From a virus: 64,000 bases of DNA. The notes beneath the pieces were generated by a model. The model had not been told where the DNA came from, did not search any database, and worked only from the letters and a program-made list of their open reading frames with translations. The stretch lies in the IMG/VR virus record IMGVR_UViG_3300037245_001077, positions 62,001 to 126,000 of that record. The stretch is one strand, 5' to 3'. Below, in pieces: positions 1 through 7,172 of this stretch (positions within the stretch are counted from its first letter, which is position 1; each line of letters begins with the position of its first letter). Position numbers and translations under genes: made by a program.

Positions 1-1
1 T

Positions 2-196
2 GTGCCCTATGACGACCAGGGACGCTCGTGTGGTGCTGAGGGGGCTGTGGACAGGCTCTTAGCCATTGCGTTGGGTAAGGTGGTTCGTAGGAACCTACAG
101 GGCATACACGAGGAAGTGAAGCTGTATGATCGTGTTGTGGAGCTTGAGAAAGAGATAGTCAGTACGGAGGCTCTAGGTGGAACACAAGACGAATAA
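2..196 (+). CDS. Hypothetical protein, possibly 5'-truncated
   Basis: The frame is open from the window edge, so the GTG at position 2 may be internal to a longer gene. The visible 64 residues are charged and probably helical, with a Leu/Glu-rich C-terminal half (LYDRVVELEKEIV) that could form a short coiled coil. I recognise no family. It is the first of a run of small same-strand genes. Confidence 0.5.
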   Translation: MPYDDQGRSCGAEGAVDRLLAIALGKVVRRNLQGIHEEVKLYDRVVELEKEIVSTEALGGTQDE

Positions 197-200
197 CACG

Positions 201-275
201 ATGCTGTGGACTGCGCTATTGCTCTTCATCATCTGGGCGATAGCTTTCTCCTATACGTCTTGTCCTATAGGGTAA
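201..275 (+). CDS. Very short membrane peptide (24 aa), candidate
   Basis: An ATG-initiated 24-codon frame, almost entirely hydrophobic (MLWTALLLFIIWAIAFSY), would form one membrane segment with a short polar tail ending in CPIG. No convincing ribosome-binding site precedes it. It fits the 4-nt gap to the next micro-ORF, and similar one-helix peptides recur nearby. It could be chance, so confidence is low. Confidence 0.35.
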   Translation: MLWTALLLFIIWAIAFSYTSCPIG

Positions 276-279
276 GCGT

Positions 280-378
280 GTGGATAAGAAAGAACGCCAG
301 GGTATGTCTCTGGCCGAGGTAGTTGTAGTTCTCATCATCATCACGCTCATAGTTCTTTACACCTTTAACAAGTTGTGA
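280..378 (+). CDS. Prepilin-like micro-ORF (32 aa)
   Basis: A GTG-initiated frame encodes a short basic leader (MDKKERQG), then MSLAEVVVVLIIITLIV, then a short polar tail. The arrangement G|M-S-L-x-E followed by a long hydrophobic helix matches the type IV prepilin cleavage and methylation motif, with Glu at +5. Almost no globular domain follows. It could be a one-helix membrane peptide that resembles a prepilin only by chance. Confidence 0.45.
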   Translation: MDKKERQGMSLAEVVVVLIIITLIVLYTFNKL

Positions 379-382
379 TACT
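354..382 (+). promoter_or_regulatory. Weak sigma-70-like promoter, candidate
   Basis: A GATACT -10 box at 377-382 is preceded by TGT, giving an extended -10. The upstream TTTACA/TTCTTT is a poor -35. The same GATACT box occurs in a better promoter at 11899. It lies 20 nt before the next gene's start. Confidence 0.35.
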
Positions 383-402
383 GTCAAGCAGTAGGAGGCA
401 AT

Positions 403-738
403 ATGGCTAGTGACACCTGGGCCGGTGGTTGTCCTGGTTGTGGCGGTGATCCTCACACTGGTGGTTTCTTCCACTCTGAGTACTGCCCCAACAACCCCAA
501 TAGAATCCATCCTTTACCTTCTTTCGATCCTTTACCCCCTTTCCCCGCTACGGTTGTAGGTACAATTACCTTTGCTCCCACCCCCACAGTTCCCACATTT
601 CCAGATTACGGATGGGTATGCCCCAAGTGTGGGGCTGTGTACGCTCCTTTCATGCCCTATTGTGATAACTGTAGGGGGCAGGACAAGTTTACCACTATAA
701 CGACAGGTAGCACAGAGGAGAAGGAAGACGATGAATAG
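403..738 (+). CDS. Small zinc-ribbon protein with Pro-rich middle
   Basis: A 111-residue protein with an N-terminal CPGCGG pair, a Pro/Phe-rich linker (about residues 30-65) and a C-terminal CPKCG...CDNC pair, the spacing of a zinc ribbon. The first pair with HSEYC may form a second knuckle. The start ATG has a strong TAGGAGG site. The tail is acidic and overlaps the next gene by 8 nt. No catalytic domain is visible; binding to nucleic acid or protein is only a guess. Confidence 0.65.
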   Translation: MASDTWAGGCPGCGGDPHTGGFFHSEYCPNNPNRIHPLPSFDPLPPFPATVVGTITFAPTPTVPTFPDYGWVCPKCGAVYAPFMPYCDNCRGQDKFTTITTGSTEEKEDDE

Positions 739-991
739 ACGAGGGTTCTTTGGGACGCTGGTGGGAGTCCTGCTAGGCTCTATGGTAGTCCCAGCAGCCG
801 CTCAACAGTGGCAAGGCCCCGGTGGTATCAAGATACAGAAGAAGGCAGGCAAGTGGTACGTCACAGGCAACAGACACCGTATAGAGGATGTTGAGTGGGC
901 TATAAGACATATCGATCAGGACTTGGCGTTGTCAGAGCGTAGACCCACTATAACTATTGAGGGTATTGAAATAGTTTACCCGAGGAGATAG
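731..991 (+). CDS. Small exported protein with Tat-type signal peptide
   Basis: The N-terminus MNRRGFFGTLVGVLLGSMVV followed by PAAAQQ has the twin-arginine pattern RRxFF, a hydrophobic core and an A-x-A-type cleavage site near residue 24. The roughly 60-residue mature part is basic and shows no family I recognise. The start overlaps the upstream gene. A Tat substrate implies folding in the host cytoplasm before export, which is unusual for a phage-encoded small protein. Confidence 0.6.
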   Translation: MNRRGFFGTLVGVLLGSMVVPAAAQQWQGPGGIKIQKKAGKWYVTGNRHRIEDVEWAIRHIDQDLALSERRPTITIEGIEIVYPRR

Positions 992-993
992 CA

Positions 994-1281
994 ATGGCCA
1001 AGAAAGCAGAGCACTGGGATGACAACTGGCGTATGAGTGAGTCATGCAGCAACTTTACTAAGGATGACATGAATGAGTTTGGGTACTGGGTAGAAGGGAT
1101 CATATCTACTAGGTATGGTTATGTGACTACTTACTCGCAGGAAGACCATACAGATATCCGTTTCATTTGGGACGGGCGCATGTATTCTCGTGGTTGGCAG
1201 AGGGAGTATAGCCAACAGTTCATAGTGACATTGGCCAAGCGGTTCGTGCGTGAGATCACTGGACATGAGCAGGTGGGATGA
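994..1281 (+). CDS. Hypothetical protein
   Basis: A 95-residue protein rich in Trp, Tyr and charged residues, probably a small globular alpha/beta fold. It begins 2 nt after the preceding stop with a GGAGATAGCA site, and its end overlaps the next start by 4 nt, so it belongs to the same operon. I do not recognise it. Confidence 0.55.
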   Translation: MAKKAEHWDDNWRMSESCSNFTKDDMNEFGYWVEGIISTRYGYVTTYSQEDHTDIRFIWDGRMYSRGWQREYSQQFIVTLAKRFVREITGHEQVG

Positions 1282-1505
1282 TGCAGGAGAAATTAGACCC
1301 CGAGAAGAAGTTGGACGGCATACAGAAGATAGATTGGACTAACGAAGCAGAGCGGCCCCACAAGGGGCTGCTTAACATGTTACCCAAGTTCATGCGTAAC
1401 TGGAGTGCTCCCAAGGGTTACAACTACGATAGGGAGATGGCTCGTAGACGCAGGCAGATTGAGAGTGGCACTCTCAAGAAAGAGAATGGTTTGTATGACG
1501 GATAA
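1278..1505 (+). CDS. Hypothetical basic protein
   Basis: A 75-residue highly charged protein with basic clusters (MARRRRQIE near the C-terminus) and no hydrophobic core. It is probably disordered or helical. It overlaps both neighbours (ATGA-type upstream, 11 nt downstream), indicating translational coupling. No family recognised. Confidence 0.55.
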   Translation: MMQEKLDPEKKLDGIQKIDWTNEAERPHKGLLNMLPKFMRNWSAPKGYNYDREMARRRRQIESGTLKKENGLYDG

Positions 1506-1806
1506 ACGAGAGTACTCACCAGGATGGGGTGATGGTAAAGAGGCGGTTATTGCCGATGATATCTTCAGGGCAGAGATAAACTACAACGGCGCTCACCCAC
1601 ATCTGCCTGGTGACTTCATACGGCGTAAGGTGGATGGGGAGTGGGTGCTTATCAAGGGGGAAAAGTTTGACAATCTAAGAGCGGCCATACGCTGGTTGGA
1701 AGAGTACTGGACGGGGTGTGCCCCATGGAAAGAGGATTTGGACGACTATCAGATCAGTGAGATGACTAGGCGCATAAATGCGCTTAGAAAGATGGTGGGG
1801 GTATGA
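1495..1806 (+). CDS. Hypothetical protein
   Basis: The start ATG at 1495 is preferred over an upstream in-frame ATG at 1405 because it lies at the end of the preceding gene and begins the compositionally normal part. About 103 residues. Its middle (DNLRAAIRWLEEYW) looks like an amphipathic helix. It overlaps the next gene by 4 nt. Function unknown. Confidence 0.55.
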   Translation: MTDKREYSPGWGDGKEAVIADDIFRAEINYNGAHPHLPGDFIRRKVDGEWVLIKGEKFDNLRAAIRWLEEYWTGCAPWKEDLDDYQISEMTRRINALRKMVGV

Positions 1807-2033
1807 AGGTTAAATTCGAGTTGAATGGTGAGACTTATGAGGTTGACCCTTGCCCCAATTGTGGTAGTGGTAATCTATTCTTTGATGCGGGTATGTTGGC
1901 AGGGACCATTAAGTGTATTGGTTGTGACTATCGGGTTGTACATGAGGATATCTTTGAGGCTATTATTTATTGGGGCGGTGGGAAAATGAAGGTATGCCCA
2001 AGGTGTAATGGATTAGGGAAAGTGGAAGAATGA
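1803..2033 (+). CDS. Two-knuckle zinc-finger-like protein
   Basis: A 76-residue protein with CPNCGSGNLFF...CIGCDY, a classic four-cysteine ribbon, then a C-terminal CPRCNGLGKV motif like a DnaJ-type CxxCxGxG knuckle. Starts and stops overlap its neighbours by 4 nt. Such ribbons bind zinc structurally. The ligand and role are unknown. Confidence 0.6.
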   Translation: MKVKFELNGETYEVDPCPNCGSGNLFFDAGMLAGTIKCIGCDYRVVHEDIFEAIIYWGGGKMKVCPRCNGLGKVEE

Positions 2034-2428
2034 AAGCTTTAGTGTGTGGTGGGCGTCACTACGTGAATGGTAATCACGTGTCCTCTGTGCTCGACAAGTT
2101 TGACCCTAATGAAGTAGTATGCGGGGGTGCGAGTGGAGCGGACGACCTTGCGGTGGAGTGGGCCAAGAGGCACGGGAAGGTCGTTCACATCTACTTCCCT
2201 GACTGGGACAAAGAAGGAAGCGCAGCGGGGCCACTGAGGAATCAGAAGATGTTGGATGGGGAAAAGCCTGATGTTGTGATAGCTTTCCCCGGTGGCAGGG
2301 GTACGGACGATACGATTAGAAGGGCGCATAAGGCAGGCATTTGCGTATGGGTGTCGAAGGATCCCTCGAAAGAGACATGGGACTTCACGCCCACTTGGAG
2401 TAACTATGAGAAGGATCCTAAGCAATAA
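2030..2428 (+). CDS. SLOG-family protein of the DUF2493/YspA type
   Basis: A 132-residue Rossmann-like protein. The order of motifs matches the DUF2493/YspA branch of the SLOG superfamily: MKALVCGGRHY at the first strand, VVCGGASGADDLAVEWA for the GxSGAD nucleotide-binding loop, AGPLRNQKML, and VIAFPGGRGT for the PGGxGT loop. SLOG proteins bind nucleotide-derived ligands. The exact ligand here is unknown. Such genes occur often in phage accessory regions. Confidence 0.8.
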   Translation: MKALVCGGRHYVNGNHVSSVLDKFDPNEVVCGGASGADDLAVEWAKRHGKVVHIYFPDWDKEGSAAGPLRNQKMLDGEKPDVVIAFPGGRGTDDTIRRAHKAGICVWVSKDPSKETWDFTPTWSNYEKDPKQ

Positions 2429-2624
2429 GGCACAGTGTCTCCGTTGTGGAGACATTATTGAGTCCAAGCACCGTCACGATTTCGTGTGGTGCTCTTGTAA
2501 GGGTATCGCTGTTGATGGCGGTAGGGACTACTTGCGTAGGGTGGCTAGTGATATGGCCCTCCTCAAAGACTTGAGTGAAGAAGAAGTGTACTTTGAGGAG
2601 GGTGAGGATGACAGTCGAGATTAG
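2406..2624 (+). CDS. Small Cys-rich phage protein (CxxCGDxIES...FVWCSC type)
   Basis: The start at 2406 is chosen because it lies just inside the preceding gene (23-nt overlap) and begins directly with the recognisable domain. The motif CLRCGDIIESKHRHDFVWCS followed by C and IAVDGGRDYLRR is a small family I know from many phage genomes. It has four cysteines and two histidines suitable for zinc binding. The tail is acidic. No biochemical role is established to my knowledge. Confidence 0.65.
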   Translation: MRRILSNKAQCLRCGDIIESKHRHDFVWCSCKGIAVDGGRDYLRRVASDMALLKDLSEEEVYFEEGEDDSRD

Positions 2625-2862
2625 TCTTATAGGTCTTTCGGCGGTTTTGCTAGTTATAGCCTTTTTTATCAGTTACTTACTGTATCTTGTAAGGGCTAAC
2701 CAGCATAGGTTTAACAAGGAGCGTCGTGTAATGACAGACCGTCATATAAGAGATCTTCTAATCCTTTCGAAGGAGTATTCGCGGGTGTTGAAGAAGAGTA
2801 GAGCGTGGAAGCAGACTGCCAAAAAGTATTGCAACCTATACAAGGAGAAAGCCAATGTTTGA
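2608..2862 (+). CDS. Single-pass membrane protein
   Basis: The start at 2608 lies within the end of the upstream gene. An N-terminal hydrophobic segment (about residues 5-27) is followed by a basic helical region of about 55 residues, giving an N-out/C-in type II-like topology prediction. It overlaps the next gene by 8 nt. No family is recognised; a spanin or holin accessory role cannot be excluded. Confidence 0.55.
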   Translation: MTVEISLIGLSAVLLVIAFFISYLLYLVRANQHRFNKERRVMTDRHIRDLLILSKEYSRVLKKSRAWKQTAKKYCNLYKEKANV

Positions 2863-3421
2863 AGAGATGGATGACGTGTTCGACGTAGAGCATGACTTGA
2901 GTGATCTGGAGAATGAGGCACGGGAAGAAGAGGGCAGCATCATTGTTTCTGCTCGTGTTCTGGAGAACTTACTAGAACAGATTCGGTTGGTTCAAGAAGA
3001 GCTGAACGACTACCATATCAGGGATGCCGAAACGGAGGGATGGGTGTCTCTCCCGAGGAATAGGTATCTGCGACTCTTAGGTCTTGATTTGGAAAATCGT
3101 GATCTTATTCGTAAGAATGAAGAGTTGACAGAAGAACTTGAGGACTGGGGTCAACCTGATCAATTCATCGAGCAACCTCCTTCCCAGGAAGAGATTGAGT
3201 TTGATGGACCGTTAGGTACCTTTGATACTACTAGTGTGTCTTCACAGATGGACCCTAACAAGTACAGAGTGTATAGCCCTATGGGGCATGTAGATGCGAG
3301 TGGTTTGGGCATGGGTGTTAATACTCCACCTCTGTTGTGGAAAGATACCTCTATGCTTGGTGAAAAGGATATTCAGATAATTGTTGACGAGGTGATGCGT
3401 AAACTGGGTAGGAGGGAATAA
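2855..3421 (+). CDS. Acidic coiled-coil protein
   Basis: A 188-residue acidic protein with two Leu/Glu-rich helices (about residues 12-60 and 75-97) likely to form coiled coils, and a less structured C-terminal part rich in Ser, Pro and Asp. It is bracketed by overlapping genes. I do not recognise a family. Confidence 0.55.
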   Translation: MFEEMDDVFDVEHDLSDLENEAREEEGSIIVSARVLENLLEQIRLVQEELNDYHIRDAETEGWVSLPRNRYLRLLGLDLENRDLIRKNEELTEELEDWGQPDQFIEQPPSQEEIEFDGPLGTFDTTSVSSQMDPNKYRVYSPMGHVDASGLGMGVNTPPLLWKDTSMLGEKDIQIIVDEVMRKLGRRE

Positions 3422-3684
3422 TGGTTGAATTTGCTGGTATGACTGAGGAGCGGTACGAACAATTACTTGAGAGTAGCCCACTTGAGCGTAGGGGAGCCTC
3501 TGAGGAGATCTGGGCTGACCTCAAGCGCGTGCGTGGGGTGCTCACCGAGATCCGTAGGGCACACTATCTGCCTTTGGACTGGCCGATCAAAGAGGATAAT
3601 CCGGAGATTACGGACGAGGAGTATACCAACCGGGTGTTCCATTACCGGGAACGTGGTATTGCTTGTGTAGGAGACTTGAGGTAG
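3421..3684 (+). CDS. Hypothetical protein
   Basis: An 87-residue acidic protein, mostly helical by composition, with the start overlapping the preceding stop (TAATG). It is the last gene before a promoter at 3692. No recognised domain. Confidence 0.5.
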   Translation: MVEFAGMTEERYEQLLESSPLERRGASEEIWADLKRVRGVLTEIRRAHYLPLDWPIKEDNPEITDEEYTNRVFHYRERGIACVGDLR

Positions 3685-3691
3685 GAACTCG

Positions 3692-3720
3692 TTGACATTA
3701 CCTAGGACTTCTGGTACTGT
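3692..3720 (+). promoter_or_regulatory. Sigma-70-type promoter
   Basis: TTGACA is at 3692-3697, with a 17-nt spacer and TACTGT at 3715-3720. A transcript would start near 3727, directly before the AGGAGGT site of the gene at 3738. Confidence 0.65.
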
Positions 3721-3737
3721 AAAACGTAGGAGGTAAG

Positions 3738-3959
3738 ATGACGGTTGATGAACTAAGAGAAGCCCTCATGTACATGGACTCGGACGCAGAGGTGTTACTG
3801 ACTGATGGTGTTCATTTCCTGCGTAGATTTGCTATTGACCGAATGGAAACAGATAACGCTAATTCTGTGCATAAAGTCCCTCCTGTTGTCCTTGTGGCTA
3901 AAGAACCTCCTGAAGTCCCTTGGTGGGATGAAGCTCATCGGGAAGAGCATGGATATTAA
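3738..3959 (+). CDS. Hypothetical protein
   Basis: A 73-residue protein beginning MTVDELREALMYMDSDAEVLL, a pattern I have seen in small phage proteins (a helix, then a D/E-rich turn and beta strand). An ideal AGGAGGT site follows the promoter at 3692. It overlaps the next gene by 11 nt. Confidence 0.55.
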   Translation: MTVDELREALMYMDSDAEVLLTDGVHFLRRFAIDRMETDNANSVHKVPPVVLVAKEPPEVPWWDEAHREEHGY

Positions 3960-4155
3960 CACCTTCGATGATGTGGAGAAGTTCTTGGATAAGTTCCAAG
4001 ATCCCACACGTGAGGAAGAACTCATCCTAGAGACATTAGGTATCGATCCTACTGGAATTCAGATTTATTTCATGCGTAGACTACTAATGAAGACTTACCG
4101 TTATGGTAAAGAGCATGGATATGCTGGATCGTTGGATGTGATACGGAGGAGATGA
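3949..4155 (+). CDS. Hypothetical protein
   Basis: The start at 3949 is preferred to an upstream in-frame ATG at 3805, which would lie deep inside another gene. The 68-residue product is helical and charged (FDDVEKFLDKFQDPTREEEL) with a basic C-terminus. It overlaps the next gene by 4 nt. Function unknown. Confidence 0.5.
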   Translation: MDINTFDDVEKFLDKFQDPTREEELILETLGIDPTGIQIYFMRRLLMKTYRYGKEHGYAGSLDVIRRR

Positions 4156-4529
4156 TGATGGGTTGGGATAGACTAGAAAACAGATATAGGGCAATAGTGT
4201 TGGCCGTAGTAGTTGTGCTCGGGGGAGCTAGTATACTTGTAGCTATCGCCATGACGTTCAACTGGCACCTACACAGGGCTTCTGTAGAGGAGTTCATGGC
4301 TAAGGAAGCGGGTGAGCACCAGAAGCTTATTGCAGAGCATGAGGTTGACTGTCCTGCTCTAAAGGGTGATACTCATTACGTTATCTTGACGGAAGAGGAG
4401 ATAGCTTTGAGGAATACTGCCAGGGTAAAGCGAGTAGAGTTTATTCGGCACGCTAGTGAGGCTTTGGGGGCTGAGTGGGAGGAACCTGACGTGAGGAGAT
4501 TTATCATGTATGGAGAACCGTTAGAATAA
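4152..4529 (+). CDS. Single-pass membrane protein
   Basis: A short basic N-terminus is followed by a strongly hydrophobic segment (about residues 14-36) and a soluble, acidic helical domain of about 85 residues. Three successive ATG codons make the exact start uncertain by a few residues. It is the first of three adjacent one-helix membrane proteins (4152-4794). No family recognised. Confidence 0.5.
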   Translation: MMMGWDRLENRYRAIVLAVVVVLGGASILVAIAMTFNWHLHRASVEEFMAKEAGEHQKLIAEHEVDCPALKGDTHYVILTEEEIALRNTARVKRVEFIRHASEALGAEWEEPDVRRFIMYGEPLE

Positions 4530-4654
4530 TGACTACAATCATTATAACCCTGTTGGTAGTGTTCGTTCTTGGGGTTGCATTAATAAGTGTTGGTAAACAA
4601 TTACTTACGAGCCTTGTAACCGCGATCATACACATCAGGGAGGAACGAAAGTGA
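4529..4654 (+). CDS. Small membrane peptide (41 aa)
   Basis: The ATG overlaps the preceding stop by one base (TAATG). The peptide has one long hydrophobic segment (about residues 3-22) and ends in a basic REERK tail. Its stop overlaps the next GTG start, so the three genes are coupled. Confidence 0.5.
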   Translation: MTTIIITLLVVFVLGVALISVGKQLLTSLVTAIIHIREERK

Positions 4655-4794
4655 GCGATCTACCAGAGCTGTTACAGATAGTGTGGGAAGACTTTAAGGC
4701 ATCAGACGACTCGTATATGTGGCGTGTGGTGCTTTTTGGCGTTTTAGTAATTTCGGTCATAGGGATAGTGGGGTTAGCTATTTATGCCGCATAA
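4651..4794 (+). CDS. Small membrane peptide (47 aa)
   Basis: A GTG start is preceded by a GGGAGGAACG ribosome site. The N-terminal half is amphipathic and acidic and the C-terminal half is one hydrophobic helix (VVLFGVLVISVIGIVGLAIY). This is the opposite orientation to the preceding peptide. The end overlaps the next gene. A holin-like role is possible but unsupported. Confidence 0.5.
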   Translation: MSDLPELLQIVWEDFKASDDSYMWRVVLFGVLVISVIGIVGLAIYAA

Positions 4795-4966
4795 AGATGG
4801 GAAATGGTATATCATGGGGCGCGAGGGTGTTGAGGTCTCAGGCACGCGAGGTAAGTCAAAGGATGAGACCACAAGTAAGCTCTGCGAGCAGATGGATATG
4901 CTGGATGGTATCCATCACGATTGGATCTTCTGGAGTAAGCGAGGGTATAAGCTCCGAAAGGACTAG
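4784..4966 (+). CDS. Hypothetical basic protein (60 aa)
   Basis: A 60-residue basic protein with aromatic residues. It starts inside the end of the preceding membrane peptide. Nothing in it matches a family I know. Confidence 0.45.
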   Translation: MPHKDGKWYIMGREGVEVSGTRGKSKDETTSKLCEQMDMLDGIHHDWIFWSKRGYKLRKD

Positions 4967-4967
4967 T

Positions 4968-5378
4968 ATGAAGCTGACACTCAACAGGCTATGGTTCTAC
5001 GCGGAGATTGCAGACGAGTGTAGATACCTGGCCGAAGACTTCAATAACGTCGTTAAACGGTACGACATAGACTTCAGGGTTAGTGATACTGAAGATGTCT
5101 TTGTGAACATGAAAGACAAGCTCATAGAGATCACTGGGAGCTATACGACGTATAACTCAGGTGGGTACGCCGACTACCAAGATTACACCATTCAGATCCC
5201 TTTTGGGTTTATTGAAGACCCAATAGAGTGGCAAGATGAATGGGAAGAGAAGCAGCATCAGGAGATGCTGGATAAGATCCAGAAAAAGGTTGAGGACAAG
5301 CGGAAGAAAGAAGATAGCCTTGAGGCCCACGACAGGGCCGAGTATGAGCGTTTGAGGGAGAAGTATGAAGATCTATGA
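4968..5378 (+). CDS. Hypothetical protein
   Basis: The start at 4968 is chosen because the upstream extension (to 4719) runs through two other genes. The 136-residue product has an alpha/beta N-terminal part (about residues 1-80) and a C-terminal Lys/Glu-rich helix (about 90-136), likely a coiled coil. It overlaps the next gene by 14 nt. Confidence 0.55.
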   Translation: MKLTLNRLWFYAEIADECRYLAEDFNNVVKRYDIDFRVSDTEDVFVNMKDKLIEITGSYTTYNSGGYADYQDYTIQIPFGFIEDPIEWQDEWEEKQHQEMLDKIQKKVEDKRKKEDSLEAHDRAEYERLREKYEDL

Positions 5379-5625
5379 GGGAGTACCTAAACATGTTGAT
5401 GAGTTGGTGGCTATGACGTGTGATAGGTGTGGTCGTAAAGCAAAGGTTAGTGATGTCGCGCTGATCAACAACTTTCAGACCATCACGGCTGTAGGGGCCT
5501 ACGGCTCTGAGCTGATTGGAGACCTAAGGAAGGTGGAAGTAGACTTATGTGAGAGCTGCTTTGACGCTACTCTTGGCCCTTACTGGAAAGTGGTTGAAGA
5601 GTGTGTGGACATGGGAGGGATATGA
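5365..5625 (+). CDS. Zinc-ribbon protein
   Basis: An 86-residue protein with CDRCGRKAKV near residue 19 and DLCESCFDATLGPYW near residue 63. These two CxxC pairs are about 45 residues apart, the layout of a beta-sandwich zinc ribbon. The second pair resembles motifs in many small phage and actinobacterial proteins. The end overlaps the next start. Confidence 0.6.
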   Translation: MKIYEGVPKHVDELVAMTCDRCGRKAKVSDVALINNFQTITAVGAYGSELIGDLRKVEVDLCESCFDATLGPYWKVVEECVDMGGI

Positions 5626-5858
5626 GAATTGCAGAACGTCAGATCTGGTATCTGTTGAATACCCTTAGAGATACGTTGACTATCGAGGGGGGGATATTTT
5701 CGGTCTCTCGGGAGTCACGGTTGGCTCTTTACAACGATATCATCAACCAACAGCCCAACGTAATCAGGGAATTTGTTGACAATACCGAGCTTTGTGTGGT
5801 ACAACAAGAGGGTGATGAAAAAGGAGAGTCCAATGCAGTTACAGAAGACGACCAATAA
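5622..5858 (+). CDS. Hypothetical protein
   Basis: The start at 5622 overlaps the upstream stop (ATGA type). The 78-residue product is helical, with a polar acidic tail. No recognised domain. Confidence 0.5.
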   Translation: MRIAERQIWYLLNTLRDTLTIEGGIFSVSRESRLALYNDIINQQPNVIREFVDNTELCVVQQEGDEKGESNAVTEDDQ

Positions 5859-6258
5859 GGCTAAGATTGTGAACGTGAAGCCTTTGAAGAAGGGCACCAA
5901 GGTCCAGTGGTCCTCACAGGCCGGTGGTATGCGTACCACGAAGACCGGGACCATTGTATGCGTGTTGAAGAAGGACACGAACTACTACGGGGGTAATAGC
6001 TTTCCGCAGAACTTCATGATCCCGTTTTTCCGTGAGCGCCATAATGACACTATTGCAGAAGCACAAGTGCAATTTGCCGAGGGGAATGTGTGGAAGAATG
6101 AGTGGGCGATGCAATCCGTGTATCGCATGAAGTTTGACCTTCGTGGTGAGATGTATCGTAATACCGTGCATTATCTTGTAGCTGTAGAGCAAGGTCACGG
6201 ACAGAAGCCGCATTTGTATCACCCGGCGAATTACACGGCGCTCAAGGTTGTGAAGTAG
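5833..6258 (+). CDS. Hypothetical basic beta-rich protein
   Basis: The start at 5833 has an AAGGAGAG site and is preferred over ATG 5815. The 141-residue product has an N-terminal basic stretch, then a short SH3-like beta pattern (GTKVQWSSQAGGMRTTKTGT), reminiscent of small hypervariable-type beta barrels, and an alpha/beta C-terminal part. It ends before a clear terminator. Function unknown. Confidence 0.55.
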   Translation: MQLQKTTNKAKIVNVKPLKKGTKVQWSSQAGGMRTTKTGTIVCVLKKDTNYYGGNSFPQNFMIPFFRERHNDTIAEAQVQFAEGNVWKNEWAMQSVYRMKFDLRGEMYRNTVHYLVAVEQGHGQKPHLYHPANYTALKVVK

Positions 6259-6303
6259 TTGTTCCTTCTTTGATTCCTTCCTTTTCGAGGAACACTTCTT
6301 CGG

Positions 6304-6337
6304 CCCGCACGGGCGTTATGACCTCGTGCGGGTTTTT
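6304..6337 (+). terminator. Intrinsic terminator
   Basis: CCCGCACG pairs with CGTGCGGG across a 13-nt loop and is followed by TTTTT. It closes the gene run ending at 6258. Confidence 0.85.
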
Positions 6338-6351
6338 GTTAAGGAGACAAG

Positions 6352-6852
6352 GTGACCAATTACCACTATCGCAAGTATGAAGGCGCTCCTCATAGTGAGA
6401 AGAAGCGCCACGCCGCTCAACCCCCCTCCAAGCTGGGTCCGAGAAAGACTTCACATGATCGTCCTGTTCGACACATTAAGAGTCTCTCCTCTCTAGCCCC
6501 TCATGATAGTCGATGGTGGTGGTCGTCGCGTAAACGCTCCTCCCCCATCAATCCTCATGTAGGCTACCCGCTATCCACCTATCAGCTCTACAGCGCAGCA
6601 GAGCACGTTATACGTCGCCTGAAGGCTAATTTGATAGAGGACACTACTCTTAAGATCTATTGGGTAGAGGCGCAGGCTACTCATGCTCAACTCACTCCAG
6701 TCTTTCATAATTTCACAGGTATAGTTAGTTGGTTGTTATACGAGGGCTTATCCCGAGGGTGGCTTACAGTAGAAACCTACTGGACTCCCAAGTCCACTTG
6801 GAGGGGTAAGGTTCACCCTGCCGAGCACCTCGCAAAGCTCAATAAGCGGTGA
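6352..6852 (+). CDS. Hypothetical basic protein
   Basis: A GTG start has an AAGGAGACAAG site just after the terminator. The first 70 residues are basic, Ser/Pro/His-rich and probably disordered. The remainder (about 75-166) is a Trp/Tyr-rich alpha/beta domain. The sharp change in composition suggests a flexible nucleic-acid-binding tail on a small fold. No family recognised. Confidence 0.5.
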   Translation: MTNYHYRKYEGAPHSEKKRHAAQPPSKLGPRKTSHDRPVRHIKSLSSLAPHDSRWWWSSRKRSSPINPHVGYPLSTYQLYSAAEHVIRRLKANLIEDTTLKIYWVEAQATHAQLTPVFHNFTGIVSWLLYEGLSRGWLTVETYWTPKSTWRGKVHPAEHLAKLNKR

Positions 6853-6923
6853 TGACAAGATGCTTTTGCGCTTGATTAAGTGTGTGGTATTTTTTCCTGT
6901 TTTAGCAGGAGCACAAAGGCAAT

Positions 6924-7172
6924 ATGCAGTTAGGACAAATCATGAGTATACGACCTTCCAAACAAATACGGGAGCAAGTACGAGTTGCTTTCGAATCCAA
7001 TCCTACGCACGGTTATAAGCCTGCCGAGTTAGTAGCAAAGGTGGGGTTACAAGCAGGAACAGTAGCCATGGCAGTTTGGGATCTAATAGATGCAGGGGAA
7101 ATTTTCATCAACAAAGAGAAGAGGATGGAACTTACCACTGATGAGACGTTGAATGCCTCTCTATCCGTATAA
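6924..7172 (+). CDS. Winged-helix-like protein, candidate
   Basis: An 82-residue protein whose core (HGYKPAELVAKVGLQAGTVA then WDLIDAGEIFINKEKRMEL) has the helix-turn-helix plus wing pattern of small winged-helix domains. A 70-nt gap precedes it; the start has an AAAGGCA site. It overlaps the next gene by 20 nt. A DNA-binding regulator role is an inference. Confidence 0.5.
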   Translation: MQLGQIMSIRPSKQIREQVRVAFESNPTHGYKPAELVAKVGLQAGTVAMAVWDLIDAGEIFINKEKRMELTTDETLNASLSV

